DNA of 64,000 nt from Qipengyuania aestuarii (lineage in GTDB: Bacteria > Pseudomonadota > Alphaproteobacteria > Sphingomonadales > Sphingomonadaceae): NCBI RefSeq assembly GCF_019711535.1, contig NZ_JAIGNP010000003.1, forward strand, positions 434,001 through 498,000, read 5' to 3'. The notes under the pieces are model-generated. The model was not told the origin of the DNA. It saw nothing but the letters and a program-made list of their open reading frames with translations, and ran no database searches. Positions 1 to 9,852 of this stretch are shown here, piece by piece; the first letter of the stretch is position 1, and each line of letters opens with the position of its first letter. The position numbers were made by a program, and so were the translations under genes.

Positions 1-1152
1 CTGATCGAGGAACTGAAGCGCGTGGAAACCGCCGCGCTCAACGGCGAGACCGGGCAGCGCGGCTATCTCATCACGCTCGACCGCCGTTATCTCGAACCCT
101 ATCAGGCTGGCCGGGAACAGATCGATCCAGCCCTGCGCCGGGTGCGAGACTTGCTGGGAGACGACGTGACGGCGCGGCAGGAGGAATTGCTGGACCAGAT
201 CAGCATGCTTTCCAAAGCCAAGTTCTCCGAACTCGAAAATACGGTCGTGCTGCTGGAGGACGGGCAGCTGCTGGAAGCCCGGCGCGCGATCCTGAGCGAC
301 CAGGGGCAGGAAACCATGGAACGTTTGCGCCGTGCGCTCGACGAGATGGAGGACATCGAACGCGAGCTGCTCTCCAGTCAGGTGCAGGACACCGCCCGCC
401 TCGAGGGGCGCGTACTGCCGCTGCTTGCCGCTTTGATCGCGCTGCTGGTGATCGCGATCTATTTCGGTTCGCGACTGGTATCGCGCGCCGCCCGCGCAGA
501 AGCGGAAGCCGCGCAGGCCGCCGCAGTGGGCGAAGCGCGCGACCGTGCAGATCTGCTCGCCCGCGAACTCAATCACCGGGTGAAGAACCTGTTTGCGGTC
601 GTGCTGGCAATCATCCAGATGAGCGCGCGTGACAAGCCGGAGGCCAAGCCGGTGACGGACGCCATTTCCGAACGCGTCCGGGCGCTCCTGACCGCACATG
701 AGGTAAGCCAAGGCGCGCTCGATCGCGAGCTCGCATCGCTCGAGGCGCTGGTCGAGACCACGCTCGCGCCCTATCGTTCGCAGACCCAACCGGCGCAGAT
801 CGATGGGCCGGAAGTCCTGCTCCCGGCCAAGCGGATCACGCCGCTTGGTCTCGTGCTTCACGAATTGACGACCAATGCCGTCAAATATGGCGCATGGGCC
901 CATGGCGGCGGGATCGATGTGAGCTGGAAATGGGTGGGCGACGCGGTCGAACTGGTCTGGAGCGAGAGCGGCGCTGAGATCGAAGGCGAGCCCGACCGAA
1001 AGGGCTTTGGCAGCCTGCTTATGGAAAGCGCGGCGCGCCAGTTCGGGGGAAGCGTCGAACGGGATTTCACTCCAACCGGCCTGACTGTCAGGATCACGCT
1101 GCCGCAGGTGGAAAGAAGCACAAGCCTTGCCACCACGGAGCAAGGTCAATAA
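1..1152 (+). CDS. CHASE3-HWE family sensor histidine kinase, 5' end cut off
   Basis: The frame is open from base 1, so the true start lies outside the window. What is visible is the end of an extracytoplasmic CHASE3 sensor domain (ETGQRGYLITLDRRYLEPY), a transmembrane helix (LPLLAALIALLVIAIYF), a short linker, a HisKA_2/HWE dimerisation helix with the phospho-accepting histidine in ELNHRVKNLFAVVLAII, and a compact ATP-binding domain with N-box HELTTNAVKYGAW and a late glycine motif KGFGSLLM. HWE kinases in alphaproteobacteria often feed single-domain or PhyR-type regulators of the general stress response; that link is inference here because no partner is adjacent. It ends 11 bp before an MscS gene, so the two may share a transcript. 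Confidence 0.9.
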   Translation: MIEELKRVETAALNGETGQRGYLITLDRRYLEPYQAGREQIDPALRRVRDLLGDDVTARQEELLDQISMLSKAKFSELENTVVLLEDGQLLEARRAILSDQGQETMERLRRALDEMEDIERELLSSQVQDTARLEGRVLPLLAALIALLVIAIYFGSRLVSRAARAEAEAAQAAAVGEARDRADLLARELNHRVKNLFAVVLAIIQMSARDKPEAKPVTDAISERVRALLTAHEVSQGALDRELASLEALVETTLAPYRSQTQPAQIDGPEVLLPAKRITPLGLVLHELTTNAVKYGAWAHGGGIDVSWKWVGDAVELVWSESGAEIEGEPDRKGFGSLLMESAARQFGGSVERDFTPTGLTVRITLPQVERSTSLATTEQGQ

Positions 1153-1163
1153 TCGCGTAGGCG

Positions 1164-2243
1164 ATGCTCGAGCGGTACTATCCCCAGAACTGGCCGGTTT
1201 CCTACGAAGGCCTGATCCACACAGCGATTGCCTTGGGAGTAGCCACGTTCCTGGCGCTGGCCCTGCACTGGATCGTCTTCAAACTGCTCGGCCGGGTCAC
1301 CCGCGCATCGGCCAGCAGGGTGGACGACACCCTCGTTGCCAAGGTCCGCAAGCCAATGCGCTGGGCGATGATTGCGTTCGGCATTTCCATCGCCGCAGAA
1401 AATGACGCGCTGATTGGCGACGGGTGGGATACGCTGATCCGGTATCTCATGCCTGCCGTCATCGGCTGGGTGGCCTTCTCCTTCGTCAAGGGGCTGGCCG
1501 CGGGTTACGAGGCGCAGCTGGCGGTCACCGGCGAAGAAGTCCTGCATCGCGGATACCGCACCCGTATCGCGATCCTGTCACGCACTGCGCGGGTGGCGAT
1601 CGTCATCATCACCATTTCGCTCATCATGGTGAATATTCCCGGTGTGCGCGATGTCGGCACCACGATGCTGGCCTCTGCCGGTCTGGCGGCCCTCGCCGTC
1701 GGCGCGGCCGCCCAGCCCGCCCTGAAATCGCTTATCGCGGGCTTGCAGATGGCGCTGACGCAGCCGCTGCGGATCGGCGATCTCGTCAAGGTCGACGGGC
1801 AGGCCGGCCGGGTGGAGGAAATCCGCATGAGCTTCGTCACCGTGCGAACCTGGGACGAACGCGTGATGGTCGTACCCACCAGTCGCTTCCTCGATCAAAG
1901 TTTCGAGAATTGGTCGCGCGTCAGCGAAAAGCTCACCGGCCCGGTGATGCTGCATCTCGATCCGGCCGCCGAAGTTGACCCTATCCGCGAGGAGTTCGAA
2001 CGCTTCGTGACGGCGCATCCGCTGTGGGACGGGCGCAATTTGGCGCTGCTGATGACCGAAGCCTATCCCGAAAGCATCGAACTGCGGCTATCCATGAGTG
2101 CGGATACGATCGGCGATCTCTTCACCCTGCGCTGCGAAGCACGGGAGCATATGGTTGCCTGGCTGCGCAAGAACCAGCCAGGCGCGCTGATCCGCCACCG
2201 CCTCGAAGTGGAAGCGGCAAACCAGCGCGCGATGGGCAATTAA
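1164..2243 (+). CDS. MscS family mechanosensitive ion channel
   Basis: 359 residues. Several N-terminal hydrophobic helices are followed by the pore-lining helix, rich in Ala/Gly (ASAGLAALAVGAAAQPALKS), and then the MscS beta domain (IGDLVKVDGQAGRVEEI, with VMVVPTSRFLDQSFENWSR at its end). Small MscS channels gate by membrane tension and release solutes on hypo-osmotic shock. It begins 11 bp after the histidine kinase. Its TAA stop directly abuts the TGA of the converging AAA ATPase gene, leaving no room for a terminator. Substrate preference cannot be judged. Confidence 0.92.
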   Translation: MLERYYPQNWPVSYEGLIHTAIALGVATFLALALHWIVFKLLGRVTRASASRVDDTLVAKVRKPMRWAMIAFGISIAAENDALIGDGWDTLIRYLMPAVIGWVAFSFVKGLAAGYEAQLAVTGEEVLHRGYRTRIAILSRTARVAIVIITISLIMVNIPGVRDVGTTMLASAGLAALAVGAAAQPALKSLIAGLQMALTQPLRIGDLVKVDGQAGRVEEIRMSFVTVRTWDERVMVVPTSRFLDQSFENWSRVSEKLTGPVMLHLDPAAEVDPIREEFERFVTAHPLWDGRNLALLMTEAYPESIELRLSMSADTIGDLFTLRCEAREHMVAWLRKNQPGALIRHRLEVEAANQRAMGN

Positions 2244-4568
2244 TCAACCTTCGGCATTGCCATGCTTCCGGTCGCGTGTCGGCTCGAGCATGCCTTCGTG
2301 GATGAAGCCGATCGGCTGCACTTCGGCCGCCCGCTTCTTCAACTCGCCACGCATCTTCTTGTATTCGGCTTCCATCTTGCTGGTCACCGTGGCGCGGCTG
2401 TCCTTGAGCGCTTCCTCGAAGTCAGGTCCGGTAACCTGTTGAACGTCTCCGCCGGCACGCTGCAGGGCATTGAGACCCGCCCGGCGAACCACGTCTTCCA
2501 GATCGGCACCGGTGAAGCGCTCGGTCTTGCCCGCGATATCAGCCAGGCTGACGTCCGCAGCCAGCGGCATATTCGCCGTGTGGATGCCGAGGATCTGCTC
2601 GCGGCCGGCTTTGTCGGGAGTACCGACATAGACCAGCTCGTCGAACCGACCCGGCCGGAGCAGAGCAGGGTCCACCAGGGTCGGACGGTTGGTTGCGCCG
2701 ATCACGACCACCGACTGCAGCTCTTCCAGCCCGTCCATCTCGGCAAGGATGGTGTTCACCACCCGGCCGGTCACCTGAGGTTCGCCCTGCCCGGACCCGC
2801 GGGCGGGCACCAGGCTGTCGATCTCGTCGATGAAGACGACGCAAGGGGCCACTGCCCGGGCGCGCTTGAACATGCGGGCGATCTGCTGTTCGCTTTCGCC
2901 GTACCATTTTGAGAGGAGATCGCTCGACTTCATCGAGATGAAATTGGCTTCTGCTTCCTTGGCGACAGCCTTGGCCAGCAAAGTCTTGCCGGTGCCCGGT
3001 GGACCATAAAGAAGGAAACCCTTTGCCGGCCGGATCCCCAGACGCCGGAAGGCCTCGGGGTTTTTCATCGGAAGCTCGATACCTTCCTTGAGCTTCGAGA
3101 TCGATTCGCCGACGCCGCCGATATCGTCCCAGCCCACATTCGGAACCTGAACCATCACCTCGCGCATGGCGCTGGGCTGGATCCGCTTGAGCGCCGAAAG
3201 GAAATCCTCGCGGCCAACGTAGAGCTCGTCGAGCACTTCGGGCGGAATGGTCCGCTCGTCGAGATCGATCTTCGGCATGATGCGGCGGACGGCGTCGATC
3301 GCGGCCTCACGCGTGAGCGCGGCAATGTCTGCCCCGACAAAGCCGTAGGTTGCCTTGGCGAGTTCGGTCAGGTCGACCCTGTCGCCCAGCGGCATTCCGC
3401 GCGTATGAATGCCGAGAATTTCCCGGCGGCCTTTCTCGTCCGGCACCCCGATGACGATCTCGCGGTCGAAGCGGCCCGGGCGGCGCAGCGCTTCGTCGAT
3501 CGCATCGGGCCGGTTGGTAGCCGCGATGACCACGAGGTTGGAGCGCGACTCCAGCCCGTCCATCAGGGTGAGCAGCTGAGCGACCAGACGCTTTTCCGCT
3601 TCGCCGGGAACACGGTCCCGCTTCGGCGCGATCGAGTCGATTTCATCGATGAAGATGATCGCAGGCGCAGCCTTGGTCGCCTGCTCGAACACTTCCCGCA
3701 GTGCCTTTTCGCTGTCGCCATAGCCCGATCCCATGATCTCGGGGCCGTTGATGGTGAAAAACTCGGCATCGCTTTCATTGGCCACGGCCTGCGCCAGACG
3801 GGTCTTGCCGGTGCCTGGCGGGCCGTGCAGCAACACGCCCTTCGGCGGATCGACGCCTAGCCGGGTAAAGAGTTCGGGATAGCGTAATGGCAGCTCGACC
3901 ATTTCACGCAGCGCCTGAATGGTGTCCTCTATGCCGCCGACATCGTCATAGTTGACGACGGCGCGCGCATCGCGCGGAGCCTCGAACTCGGCGCGCAATT
4001 CCACTTCGGTATTCTCGTCAATGTGAACGATGCCCTTGGGGCTGGTCGACACGACCGAGAGACGTATCTGCGTCAACGCATAGGCAGGCGCATTGAACAT
4101 ACGGCGCACCTCTGGAGGCATATTCTGCACCGGCTGCTGGCCGGTCGTCGCCACCAGATCGCCTGCCATGAGCGGCTTGCCTGCAAAGTTGCGCTTAAGA
4201 GCCTGCGCCGGCCCCTGCAAACGCATGTCGCGATTGGCCGGAGCGAATACTACCCGCGTGGCGGGGCGCGATTCGGCGGCCTTCACTTTAACGTGCTCGC
4301 CCGAGCCGACTTCGGCATTGCCGCGCTGAAGACCGTCGAGCCGGATGACTTCGATGGCCTGGTCTTCATCGTAAGCCGACATGGCAATCGCCACAGTCGC
4401 CCGCTTGCCGATGAGTTCGACCGGATCGCCTTCGGTAATGCCCAGGGCCTGAAAGGCGGAGCGGGGCATGCGTACGATGCCATGGCCGCTTTCTTCCTGC
4501 CGGGCGGCAGCCACCTGCAACCGGACTGTTTTTTCGTCTACCGCCGTCGCAGCGTCAGCATCGGCCAT
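2244..4568 (-). CDS. CDC48 family AAA ATPase
   Basis: 774 residues from the ATG at 4568, chosen over an upstream in-frame start because GGGAG lies about 9 nt before it and the CDC48 N-domain begins right there. The order is an N-terminal double-psi barrel and CDC48_2 region (residues 1-200), a first AAA domain with Walker A GPPGTGKT near 249-256 and Walker B IIFIDEID, then a second AAA domain with [10 protein letters not shown] and VVFIDEID. Each has arginine-finger stretches (RRPGRFD, LRPGRFD). This is the p97/VAT type unfoldase, which threads proteins through a hexamer. It is less common in bacteria than ClpX or FtsH but recurs in sphingomonads. No partner adaptor is encoded nearby. Confidence 0.95.
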   Translation of the reverse strand: MADADAATAVDEKTVRLQVAAARQEESGHGIVRMPRSAFQALGITEGDPVELIGKRATVAIAMSAYDEDQAIEVIRLDGLQRGNAEVGSGEHVKVKAAESRPATRVVFAPANRDMRLQGPAQALKRNFAGKPLMAGDLVATTGQQPVQNMPPEVRRMFNAPAYALTQIRLSVVSTSPKGIVHIDENTEVELRAEFEAPRDARAVVNYDDVGGIEDTIQALREMVELPLRYPELFTRLGVDPPKGVLLHGPPGTGKTRLAQAVANESDAEFFTINGPEIMGSGYGDSEKALREVFEQATKAAPAIIFIDEIDSIAPKRDRVPGEAEKRLVAQLLTLMDGLESRSNLVVIAATNRPDAIDEALRRPGRFDREIVIGVPDEKGRREILGIHTRGMPLGDRVDLTELAKATYGFVGADIAALTREAAIDAVRRIMPKIDLDERTIPPEVLDELYVGREDFLSALKRIQPSAMREVMVQVPNVGWDDIGGVGESISKLKEGIELPMKNPEAFRRLGIRPAKGFLLYGPPGTGKTLLAKAVAKEAEANFISMKSSDLLSKWYGESEQQIARMFKRARAVAPCVVFIDEIDSLVPARGSGQGEPQVTGRVVNTILAEMDGLEELQSVVVIGATNRPTLVDPALLRPGRFDELVYVGTPDKAGREQILGIHTANMPLAADVSLADIAGKTERFTGADLEDVVRRAGLNALQRAGGDVQQVTGPDFEEALKDSRATVTSKMEAEYKKMRGELKKRAAEVQPIGFIHEGMLEPTRDRKHGNAEG

Positions 4569-5061
4569 GTGGAGTTGTCTCCCTCGCAAAGTGTCATTCA
4601 ATCGGCCCCGAAGATGGGGACGGGTCACACACATGCAATGAGCGAGAAAGGCTATGGTGTCCGCACAGAGCGGGAGGCAGACAAGAAAAAAGCCCGGCTG
4701 GCGAACCAACCGGGCTTAAAAAGTCTTGGGAGAGGATGCCTAAAAGGCAAGAGGAGATATGCCGCCGCACCGGTTTTTGTGCAAGTGCGAAAAGAACAAG
4801 TTTTCTTGAAAAAAACGCAAGGTTAATTCTTAAGAGCCTGATTTTAATGATGCGCCGGGAAGCGATATGCTCGCAACTGCAGCAAAGTGGTCTTAAAGCT
4901 TGCTTGAAACGCACTTCGAATTTGGCGCAGGTGCGGTAAAACATGACCATCGAAACTGCCGGAGCGGCGTTATCCAAATGTGGGGCGGCCGCCGCATTCT
5001 AATCTTGCGGGGTGACTTGCAACCCGCATCTCGCTAGCAGCGAAGCCGTAACGGAGGTTCG
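4569..5061. other. Long intergenic stretch, comparatively AT-rich
   Basis: 493 bp between divergent cdc48 (minus) and scoA (plus), clearly richer in A and T than its surroundings. I see no convincing protein gene: the longest plus frame (4736-4939) has no ribosome binding site and a composition unlike its neighbours. The stretch contains one strong hairpin with a U-run on the minus strand (listed separately) and a small inverted repeat TGCC-TAAAA-GGCA at 4737-4749. It must hold the promoters of both flanking genes. It may also hold a small RNA transcribed leftwards and ended by the hairpin. Confidence 0.5.
4686..4717 (-). terminator. Orphan rho-independent terminator, minus strand
   Basis: Arms AAGCCCGG (4690-4697) and CCGGGCTT (4710-4717) pair perfectly and extend inwards by TGG/CCA around a CGAA loop. 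On the minus strand the hairpin is followed by six U (complement of 4686-4691). No minus-strand protein gene lies to its right before the plus-strand scoA, so its source transcript is unknown. Confidence 0.75.
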
Positions 5062-5769
5062 ATGAACAAGCTTTTTCCCGACGCCGCTTCCGCCCTCGAT
5101 GGGCTTCTTACCGATGACATGTTGATTGCCAGCGGAGGCTTCGGCCTGTGCGGCATTCCCCAGCGGCTGCTGGAAGCGATCAGGGAAAGCGGGGTCAAAG
5201 GGCTGACTTTCGCCAGCAACAACGCCGGGATCGACAATGAAGGCATCGGCATGCTGCTGCGGACACAGCAGGTGAAGAAGATGATTTCTTCCTATGTCGG
5301 CGAAAACAAGGAGTTCGAGCGCCAGTTCCTTTCGGGCGAGCTCGAAGTCGAATTCTGCCCTCAAGGCACGCTCGCCGAACGCATGCGCGCCGGCGGGGCA
5401 GGCATCCCCGGTTTTTACACCAAGACCGGCGTCGGCACCCAGGTGGCCGAGGGCAAGGAAGTGAAAAATTTCGACGGTCAGGATTATATCCTGGAGCACG
5501 GCATTTTCGCCGACCTTGCCATCGTCAAGGCATGGAAAGCGGACGAGACCGGCAACCTTGTGTTCCGCAAGACAGCCCGCAACTTCAACCAGCCCGCCGC
5601 TACCTGCGGGAAGGTTTGCGTGGTCGAGGTGGAAGAGATCGTCCCTGCCGGCAGCCTCGATCCGGACTGCATCCACTTGCCGGGCGTCTACGTCCAACGC
5701 ATGGTCGTCGGCGCGCCATACGACAAGAAGATCGAGTTTGTGACCACGCGCGAGCGGGAAAGCGCATGA
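5062..5769 (+). CDS. scoA: 3-oxoacid CoA-transferase subunit A
   Basis: 235 residues, the usual length. Family I CoA-transferase alpha subunit with the glycine-rich N-terminal segment SGGFGLCGIPQRLLEAI and the CoA-binding stretch GVKGLTFASNNAG. With subunit B it moves CoA from succinyl-CoA to acetoacetate or another 3-oxoacid, feeding ketone bodies into the TCA cycle. A strong site AACGGAGG lies 4 nt before the ATG. The 3' end overlaps the next gene by ATGA, and subunit B follows only after that inserted gene. Confidence 0.94.
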   Translation: MNKLFPDAASALDGLLTDDMLIASGGFGLCGIPQRLLEAIRESGVKGLTFASNNAGIDNEGIGMLLRTQQVKKMISSYVGENKEFERQFLSGELEVEFCPQGTLAERMRAGGAGIPGFYTKTGVGTQVAEGKEVKNFDGQDYILEHGIFADLAIVKAWKADETGNLVFRKTARNFNQPAATCGKVCVVEVEEIVPAGSLDPDCIHLPGVYVQRMVVGAPYDKKIEFVTTRERESA

Positions 5770-6677
5770 TACGCGCCGCTCTTGCTTCCGCCGCGGCTCT
5801 TGCGCTGTCTGCGTGTGCGACCACACCGCTCGCCGTCGCGCCCACGCCCTCGGCAGTTGCCGACGCCCCAGACACGATGCAATGGCTCTATGGCTCGGGT
5901 GAAGCGGCCGGTGCGTCGATCCAGGCTTGGAGGTCGCTCGCCGATTATGCTGTCGCCCGGTCCCGCCAGCGCAGCGTGCCCTTTTCGGTCGCGATGGGCC
6001 TCGATGGAACCATCGCGGAACCGGCGAGCTGCATGACCGGCGATCGTGCGAAGCCGCTCGCCGTGGTGTTCGACGTCGATGAGACCGTCTTGCTCAATAT
6101 GGGTTACGAATATTGGTCCGCCGCAACCGGCGCCAGCTATTCGAGCGAAACGTGGAAGCGCTGGGAAGAAAGCGGGTCAAGCTACGTCAAGCCCGTCCCC
6201 GGCGCTGTTACTGGACTTCGCAGGCTGCGCGAAGCAGGCGTCACGCCCGTTTTCAACACCAACCGCCAGTACAGTGCCGAAGGCGCAGTCCGCGCAATCG
6301 CGGCGGCCGGCCTCGGCGATGCGGTCCATGGCGAGACACTATTCCTGCGCGGCGACGACGGGACGAAGAGCGGCGGCAAGGATGCCCGCCGGGCCATCAT
6401 CTCCGAGCGTTACTGCGTCATCGCGCTGGCCGGGGACAATCTTGGCGATTTCGCCGATGTGTTCAACGATGACGCGCTTCCCGCTTCCGAGCGGCGCGAA
6501 CTGGCGGCGCGCGGCGACCTGGCGCAGCTCTGGGGAAATGGCTGGTTCGTTCTTCCCAACCCCGTTTACGGCGATTCGCTCAAGGGCACGGTCGACGAGG
6601 TCTTCCCCGAAGGCACGCGCTGGACACCCGAGACGGCACCTTCCGGAGCGCCCGCAATCATGAACGAAGGCAACTGA
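5766..6677 (+). CDS. HAD superfamily acid phosphatase, e(P4)-type lipoprotein
   Basis: 303 residues. It starts at the ATG overlapping the scoA stop (ATGA). The N-terminus is a lipoprotein signal with lipobox LSAC, cysteine about residue 16, so it should be anchored in the outer or inner membrane facing the periplasm. HAD class IIIB motifs follow: DVDETVLLN (nucleophile and acid/base aspartates), FNTNRQ and the metal-binding GDNLGDFAD. Relatives (e(P4), class B/C acid phosphatases) strip phosphate from nucleotides such as NMN or from small phosphomonoesters. Its place between the two subunits of a cytosolic CoA-transferase is odd, since the products act in different compartments. Confidence 0.88.
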   Translation: MIRAALASAAALALSACATTPLAVAPTPSAVADAPDTMQWLYGSGEAAGASIQAWRSLADYAVARSRQRSVPFSVAMGLDGTIAEPASCMTGDRAKPLAVVFDVDETVLLNMGYEYWSAATGASYSSETWKRWEESGSSYVKPVPGAVTGLRRLREAGVTPVFNTNRQYSAEGAVRAIAAAGLGDAVHGETLFLRGDDGTKSGGKDARRAIISERYCVIALAGDNLGDFADVFNDDALPASERRELAARGDLAQLWGNGWFVLPNPVYGDSLKGTVDEVFPEGTRWTPETAPSGAPAIMNEGN

Positions 6678-6678
6678 C

Positions 6679-7344
6679 ATGACCGATACCGCCACCCGCA
6701 CCGGCTGGGACCGCAACCAGATGGCCGCACGCGCCGCGCGCGAGCTTGAGGACGGCTATTACGTCAATCTCGGCATCGGCATCCCGACGTTGGTCGCGAA
6801 CCATATTCCAGATGGCATGCACGTCACGCTGCAGAGCGAGAACGGCATGCTCGGGATCGGCCCGTTTCCTTACGAAGGGGAAGAAGACGCCGATCTCATC
6901 AATGCTGGCAAGCAGACCATCAGCGAACTGCCGCACAGCGCCTATTTCGACAGCGCCCAGAGCTTTGCCATGATCCGCGGCGGCCATATCGACCTCACCG
7001 TGTTGGGCGCGATGGAAGTGGCCGAGAACGGCGATATCGCCAATTGGATGATTCCTGGCAAGATGATCAAGGGCATGGGCGGCGCCATGGATCTGGTCGC
7101 GGGGGTGAAGAAGATCATCGTCGTCATGGATCACACGGCCAAGGATGGCAGCGCGAAGTTCATCCCGAGCTGCACCCTGCCGCTTACCGGCCAGAACGTG
7201 GTCGACATGATAATCACCAACCTCGGCGTCTTCCGCCGGCCCGATCATGACAGCGCTTTCCAGCTGGTCGAGCTTGCTCCCGGTGTGAGCGAAGAGGATA
7301 TCGCCGCCAGCACGACCGCGAAATACGAGGTCGTGCTCGGCTGA
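6679..7344 (+). CDS. scoB: 3-oxoacid CoA-transferase subunit B
   Basis: 221 residues, family I CoA-transferase beta subunit. The catalytic glutamate sits in [13 protein letters not shown], which forms the covalent CoA thioester intermediate. [14 protein letters not shown] and the C-terminal [16 protein letters not shown] are also characteristic. It lies 1 bp after the phosphatase stop and 7 bp before the family III transferase, so the four genes are very probably one operon. Partner subunit A is at 5062. Confidence 0.94.
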   Translation: MTDTATRTGWDRNQMAARAARELEDGYYVNLGIGIPTLVANHIPDGMHVTLQSENGMLGIGPFPYEGEEDADLINAGKQTISELPHSAYFDSAQSFAMIRGGHIDLTVLGAMEVAENGDIANWMIPGKMIKGMGGAMDLVAGVKKIIVVMDHTAKDGSAKFIPSCTLPLTGQNVVDMIITNLGVFRRPDHDSAFQLVELAPGVSEEDIAASTTAKYEVVLG

Positions 7345-7351
7345 CGCTGCA

Positions 7352-8497
7352 ATGGCCACATGGCTCGACCATCCGCGTAACGAGAACAGCCCGCTCGCAG
7401 GGCTGAAGGTGCTCGAACTCGCCCGCGTCCTCGCCGGGCCTTGGGCGGGCCAGATCCTCGCCGATCTCGGCGCGGACGTGATCAAGGTGGAAAGCCCGGA
7501 AGGCGACAATACCCGAATCTGGGGACCTCCCTGGGTCGAGCATGGCGGCGAAACCACCAGCGCCTATTATCACTCCTGCAATCGCGGGAAGCGCGGGATC
7601 ACCGCCGACTTTCGCGAAGAGGAAGATCTCGCCCGCGTGGCCAGGCTGGCGGCGGAGGCCGATGTCGTGCTTGAGAATTTCAAGCCCGGAGGGCTGGCAA
7701 AATTCGGGCTCGATTACGGGACGCTGTCGAAGGCGAACCCTTCCCTCGTTTACTGCTCCATCACCGGGTTCGGACAGGATGGTCCGCGGAGGGATGAACC
7801 CGGCTATGACTTTGTGGTGCAGGGCATGAGCGGCTTCATGGCGCTTACCGGCGAACCGGAGGGCGACCCGATGAAGATGGGCGTGTCGGTGAGCGATCTT
7901 TCCTGCGGGCTCTGGGCGGCGAATGCCGTGCAGGCGGCCCTGCTGATGTGCCATCGCACCGGTAAGGGGCAATGGATCGACATGAGCCTGCTCGACAGTT
8001 CGGTCGCTCTGCTGGCCAATCAGGCCATGAGCTACCTTTCCACCGGCCAGAATCCGCCGCGCATGGGCAATGCGCATGCGCAGGTCAGTGCCTATGGCGT
8101 TTTTCCCACGTCCGACGGGCAGGTCGTGCTCGCGCCTGCCAACGATGCGCTTTTTCGGCGATTGCTGACCCTGCTTGGGCGCGCGGACCTTCTCGCCGAT
8201 GCGCGCTATGCCACCAACGAAGGTCGGATCGCCCGCCGCGAGGAAGTCGACGCCCTGATAGCCGACGCTACCGCGCAGTGGTCACGCAAGGACTTGCTGG
8301 TGGCCTGCGCAGAGGCGGCCATCCCCGCCGGGCCGATAAATGAATTAGATGAAGTTTTCGCCGACCCTCAAGTCAAGGCGCGCGGCATGCAGATAGAGAT
8401 CGGCGGTCTGCCATCGGTGCGCAGCCCCTTTGTTTTTTCAGACGCCGATCTTGCGCTCGAAAAGGCCTCACCCAGCAAGGGTCAGGACGACCGGTAA
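7352..8497 (+). CDS. CaiB/BaiF family (class III) CoA-transferase
   Basis: 381 residues. Characteristic N-terminal PLAGLKVLELARVLAGPW, then GADVIKVESPEGD with a catalytic-type aspartate region further on (FKPGGLAKFGLDYGTL, SITGFGQDGPRRDEPGYDF) and the C-terminal half typical of formyl-CoA or carnitine/succinyl-CoA transferases. It would exchange CoA between two acyl groups by a ternary-complex mechanism; the substrates cannot be told from sequence. Last gene of the scoA block, followed at once by a strong terminator. Confidence 0.9.
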   Translation: MATWLDHPRNENSPLAGLKVLELARVLAGPWAGQILADLGADVIKVESPEGDNTRIWGPPWVEHGGETTSAYYHSCNRGKRGITADFREEEDLARVARLAAEADVVLENFKPGGLAKFGLDYGTLSKANPSLVYCSITGFGQDGPRRDEPGYDFVVQGMSGFMALTGEPEGDPMKMGVSVSDLSCGLWAANAVQAALLMCHRTGKGQWIDMSLLDSSVALLANQAMSYLSTGQNPPRMGNAHAQVSAYGVFPTSDGQVVLAPANDALFRRLLTLLGRADLLADARYATNEGRIARREEVDALIADATAQWSRKDLLVACAEAAIPAGPINELDEVFADPQVKARGMQIEIGGLPSVRSPFVFSDADLALEKASPSKGQDDR

Positions 8498-8500
8498 AGA

Positions 8501-8527
8501 AAAGGGCGGCCCGGTGAGCCGCCCTTT
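8501..8527. terminator. Bidirectional terminator between the CoA-transferase operon and metK
   Basis: Ten-base perfect arms AAAGGGCGGC (8501-8510) and GCCGCCCTTT (8518-8527) with a 7-nt loop. The arms supply U-runs in both directions, and the minus side continues UUUUCUUU. The genes on each side converge on it. Confidence 0.85.
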
Positions 8528-8562
8528 CGCATTCGATTCGCTGTGCGTTAGCCCGTTGTACG

Positions 8563-9801
8563 TCAGCCCAGCGCGGCTTTCAGGTCGTCGACCAGATCGG
8601 TGCGCTCCCACGGGAAGGAATCGCCATCCGCCTGCCTGCCGAAGTGTCCATAGGCTGCACTCTTGCGGTAGATGGGCTTGTTGAGGCCGAGATGCATGCG
8701 GATGCCGCGCGGGGTCAGGCCGCCGAGCTTTTCGATACCCCGTATTGCAGTCTCCAGCGCTTCATCGGTCACGCCGTCGGCGCTGGTGCCATGCGTGTCG
8801 ACATAGATCGACAGCGGCTTCGACACACCGATCGCATAGGAAAGCTGGATCGTGCAGCGACGCGCCAGACCGGCCGCGACGATATTCTTCGCCAGATAGC
8901 GTGTGATATAAGCAGCGGAGCGGTCGACCTTGGTCGGGTCTTTGCCACTGAAGGCGCCGCCACCGTGCGGGGCCGCCCCGCCATAGGTGTCGACGATGAT
9001 CTTGCGGCCCGTAAGGCCAGCATCGCCATCGGGACCGCCGATCTCGAAAGCACCGGTCGGATTGATGTGCCATTCGGTTTCGTCCGAAACCCAGCCTTCG
9101 GGCAGGATTTCCGCCACGACCTTCTTCACATAGGACTTGAGTTCGGCTTCCTTCTCACCCTCGTGATAGCCCTTGGCGTGCTGCGTCGAGACGACGATTG
9201 CCGTGCATGCCACCGGCTTGCCATTCTCGTAACGCAGCGAAAGCTGGCTCTTGGCATCGGGTTCGAGAAATGGAGCAATGCTGCTCTTGCGATCTGCTGC
9301 AAGCCGTTCAAGAATTTTGTGCGAATAATCCAGCGTGGCGGGCATGAGATCGGGGGTCTCGTCGCAGGCGAAACCGAACATGATGCCCTGGTCCCCGGCC
9401 CCTTCGTCCTTGTTGCCGCTCGAATCGACGCCCTGCGCGATTTCGGAGGACTGGCCGTGAAGGTGATTTTCGAAGGTCAGCGTCTTCCAGTGGAAGCCAT
9501 CCTGCTCATAACCGATCTCGCGAACGGTTCGGCGCACCGCTGCCTCGATCTCGTCCTTCGCGCCCGGCGCCCAGCCACCGTTGTAGGACCACTCCTCATT
9601 ATTCTTGTCGTACATGGGAGCACAGCGGATTTCGCCCGAGAGGATGATCCGCTGCGTGGTCGTCATGGTTTCGCAGGCGACGCGCGATTCGGGGTCCTTG
9701 GCGAGCATCAGATCGACGATCGCGTCCGAAATCTGATCCGAGACCTTGTCCGGATGCCCTTCTGACACGCTTTCGGAAGTGAAGAGATAATTGGTGCGCA
9801 T
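8563..9801 (-). CDS. metK: S-adenosylmethionine synthetase
   Basis: 412 residues. It makes S-adenosylmethionine from methionine and ATP. Signature features: [20 protein letters not shown] at the start, [13 protein letters not shown], the phosphate-binding [17 protein letters not shown] and a C-terminal [14 protein letters not shown]. Slightly longer than the E. coli enzyme (384), as in other alphaproteobacteria, which carry an insert in the middle. The ATG at 9801 follows a short leader holding an imperfect palindrome that could be a methionine-regulon operator. lnt lies directly upstream on the same strand, 51 bp away. Confidence 0.97.
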   Translation of the reverse strand: MRTNYLFTSESVSEGHPDKVSDQISDAIVDLMLAKDPESRVACETMTTTQRIILSGEIRCAPMYDKNNEEWSYNGGWAPGAKDEIEAAVRRTVREIGYEQDGFHWKTLTFENHLHGQSSEIAQGVDSSGNKDEGAGDQGIMFGFACDETPDLMPATLDYSHKILERLAADRKSSIAPFLEPDAKSQLSLRYENGKPVACTAIVVSTQHAKGYHEGEKEAELKSYVKKVVAEILPEGWVSDETEWHINPTGAFEIGGPDGDAGLTGRKIIVDTYGGAAPHGGGAFSGKDPTKVDRSAAYITRYLAKNIVAAGLARRCTIQLSYAIGVSKPLSIYVDTHGTSADGVTDEALETAIRGIEKLGGLTPRGIRMHLGLNKPIYRKSAAYGHFGRQADGDSFPWERTDLVDDLKAALG

Positions 9802-9817
9802 TCCGAACCCCGATGAA

Positions 9818-9840
9818 AGATATAAAGATAGCTTTAAGTG
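9818..9840 (-). promoter_or_regulatory. Imperfect palindrome upstream of metK, possible methionine-cycle operator
   Basis: The core AAAGATAGCTTT (9824-9835) is one base from a perfect inverted repeat, set in the A/T-rich string ATATAAAGATAGCTTTAAGT, 17-39 bp upstream of the metK ATG. From memory, alphaproteobacterial methionine-cycle genes are often preceded by AAAGATATCTTT-like operators bound by ArsR-family regulators (SahR/SamR type). The match is by eye only, and no such regulator is encoded in this window. Confidence 0.4.
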
Positions 9841-9852
9841 TTGCTTTCCCTG

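Noticed and set aside
2241..2246. Abutting stops of MscS and cdc48 as a special signal
   Set aside because: Convergent genes without spacing occur several times here (49784/49786, 30537/30540); it reflects genome compactness.
4736..4939. 67-codon plus-strand frame in the cdc48-scoA gap
   Set aside because: No ribosome binding site, many rare codons, basic random-looking product, and it starts just past a hairpin serving the other strand.
9802..9852. SAM riboswitch before metK
   Set aside because: Only 51 bp to the next gene and no SAM-I or SAM-II core; a protein operator fits better.
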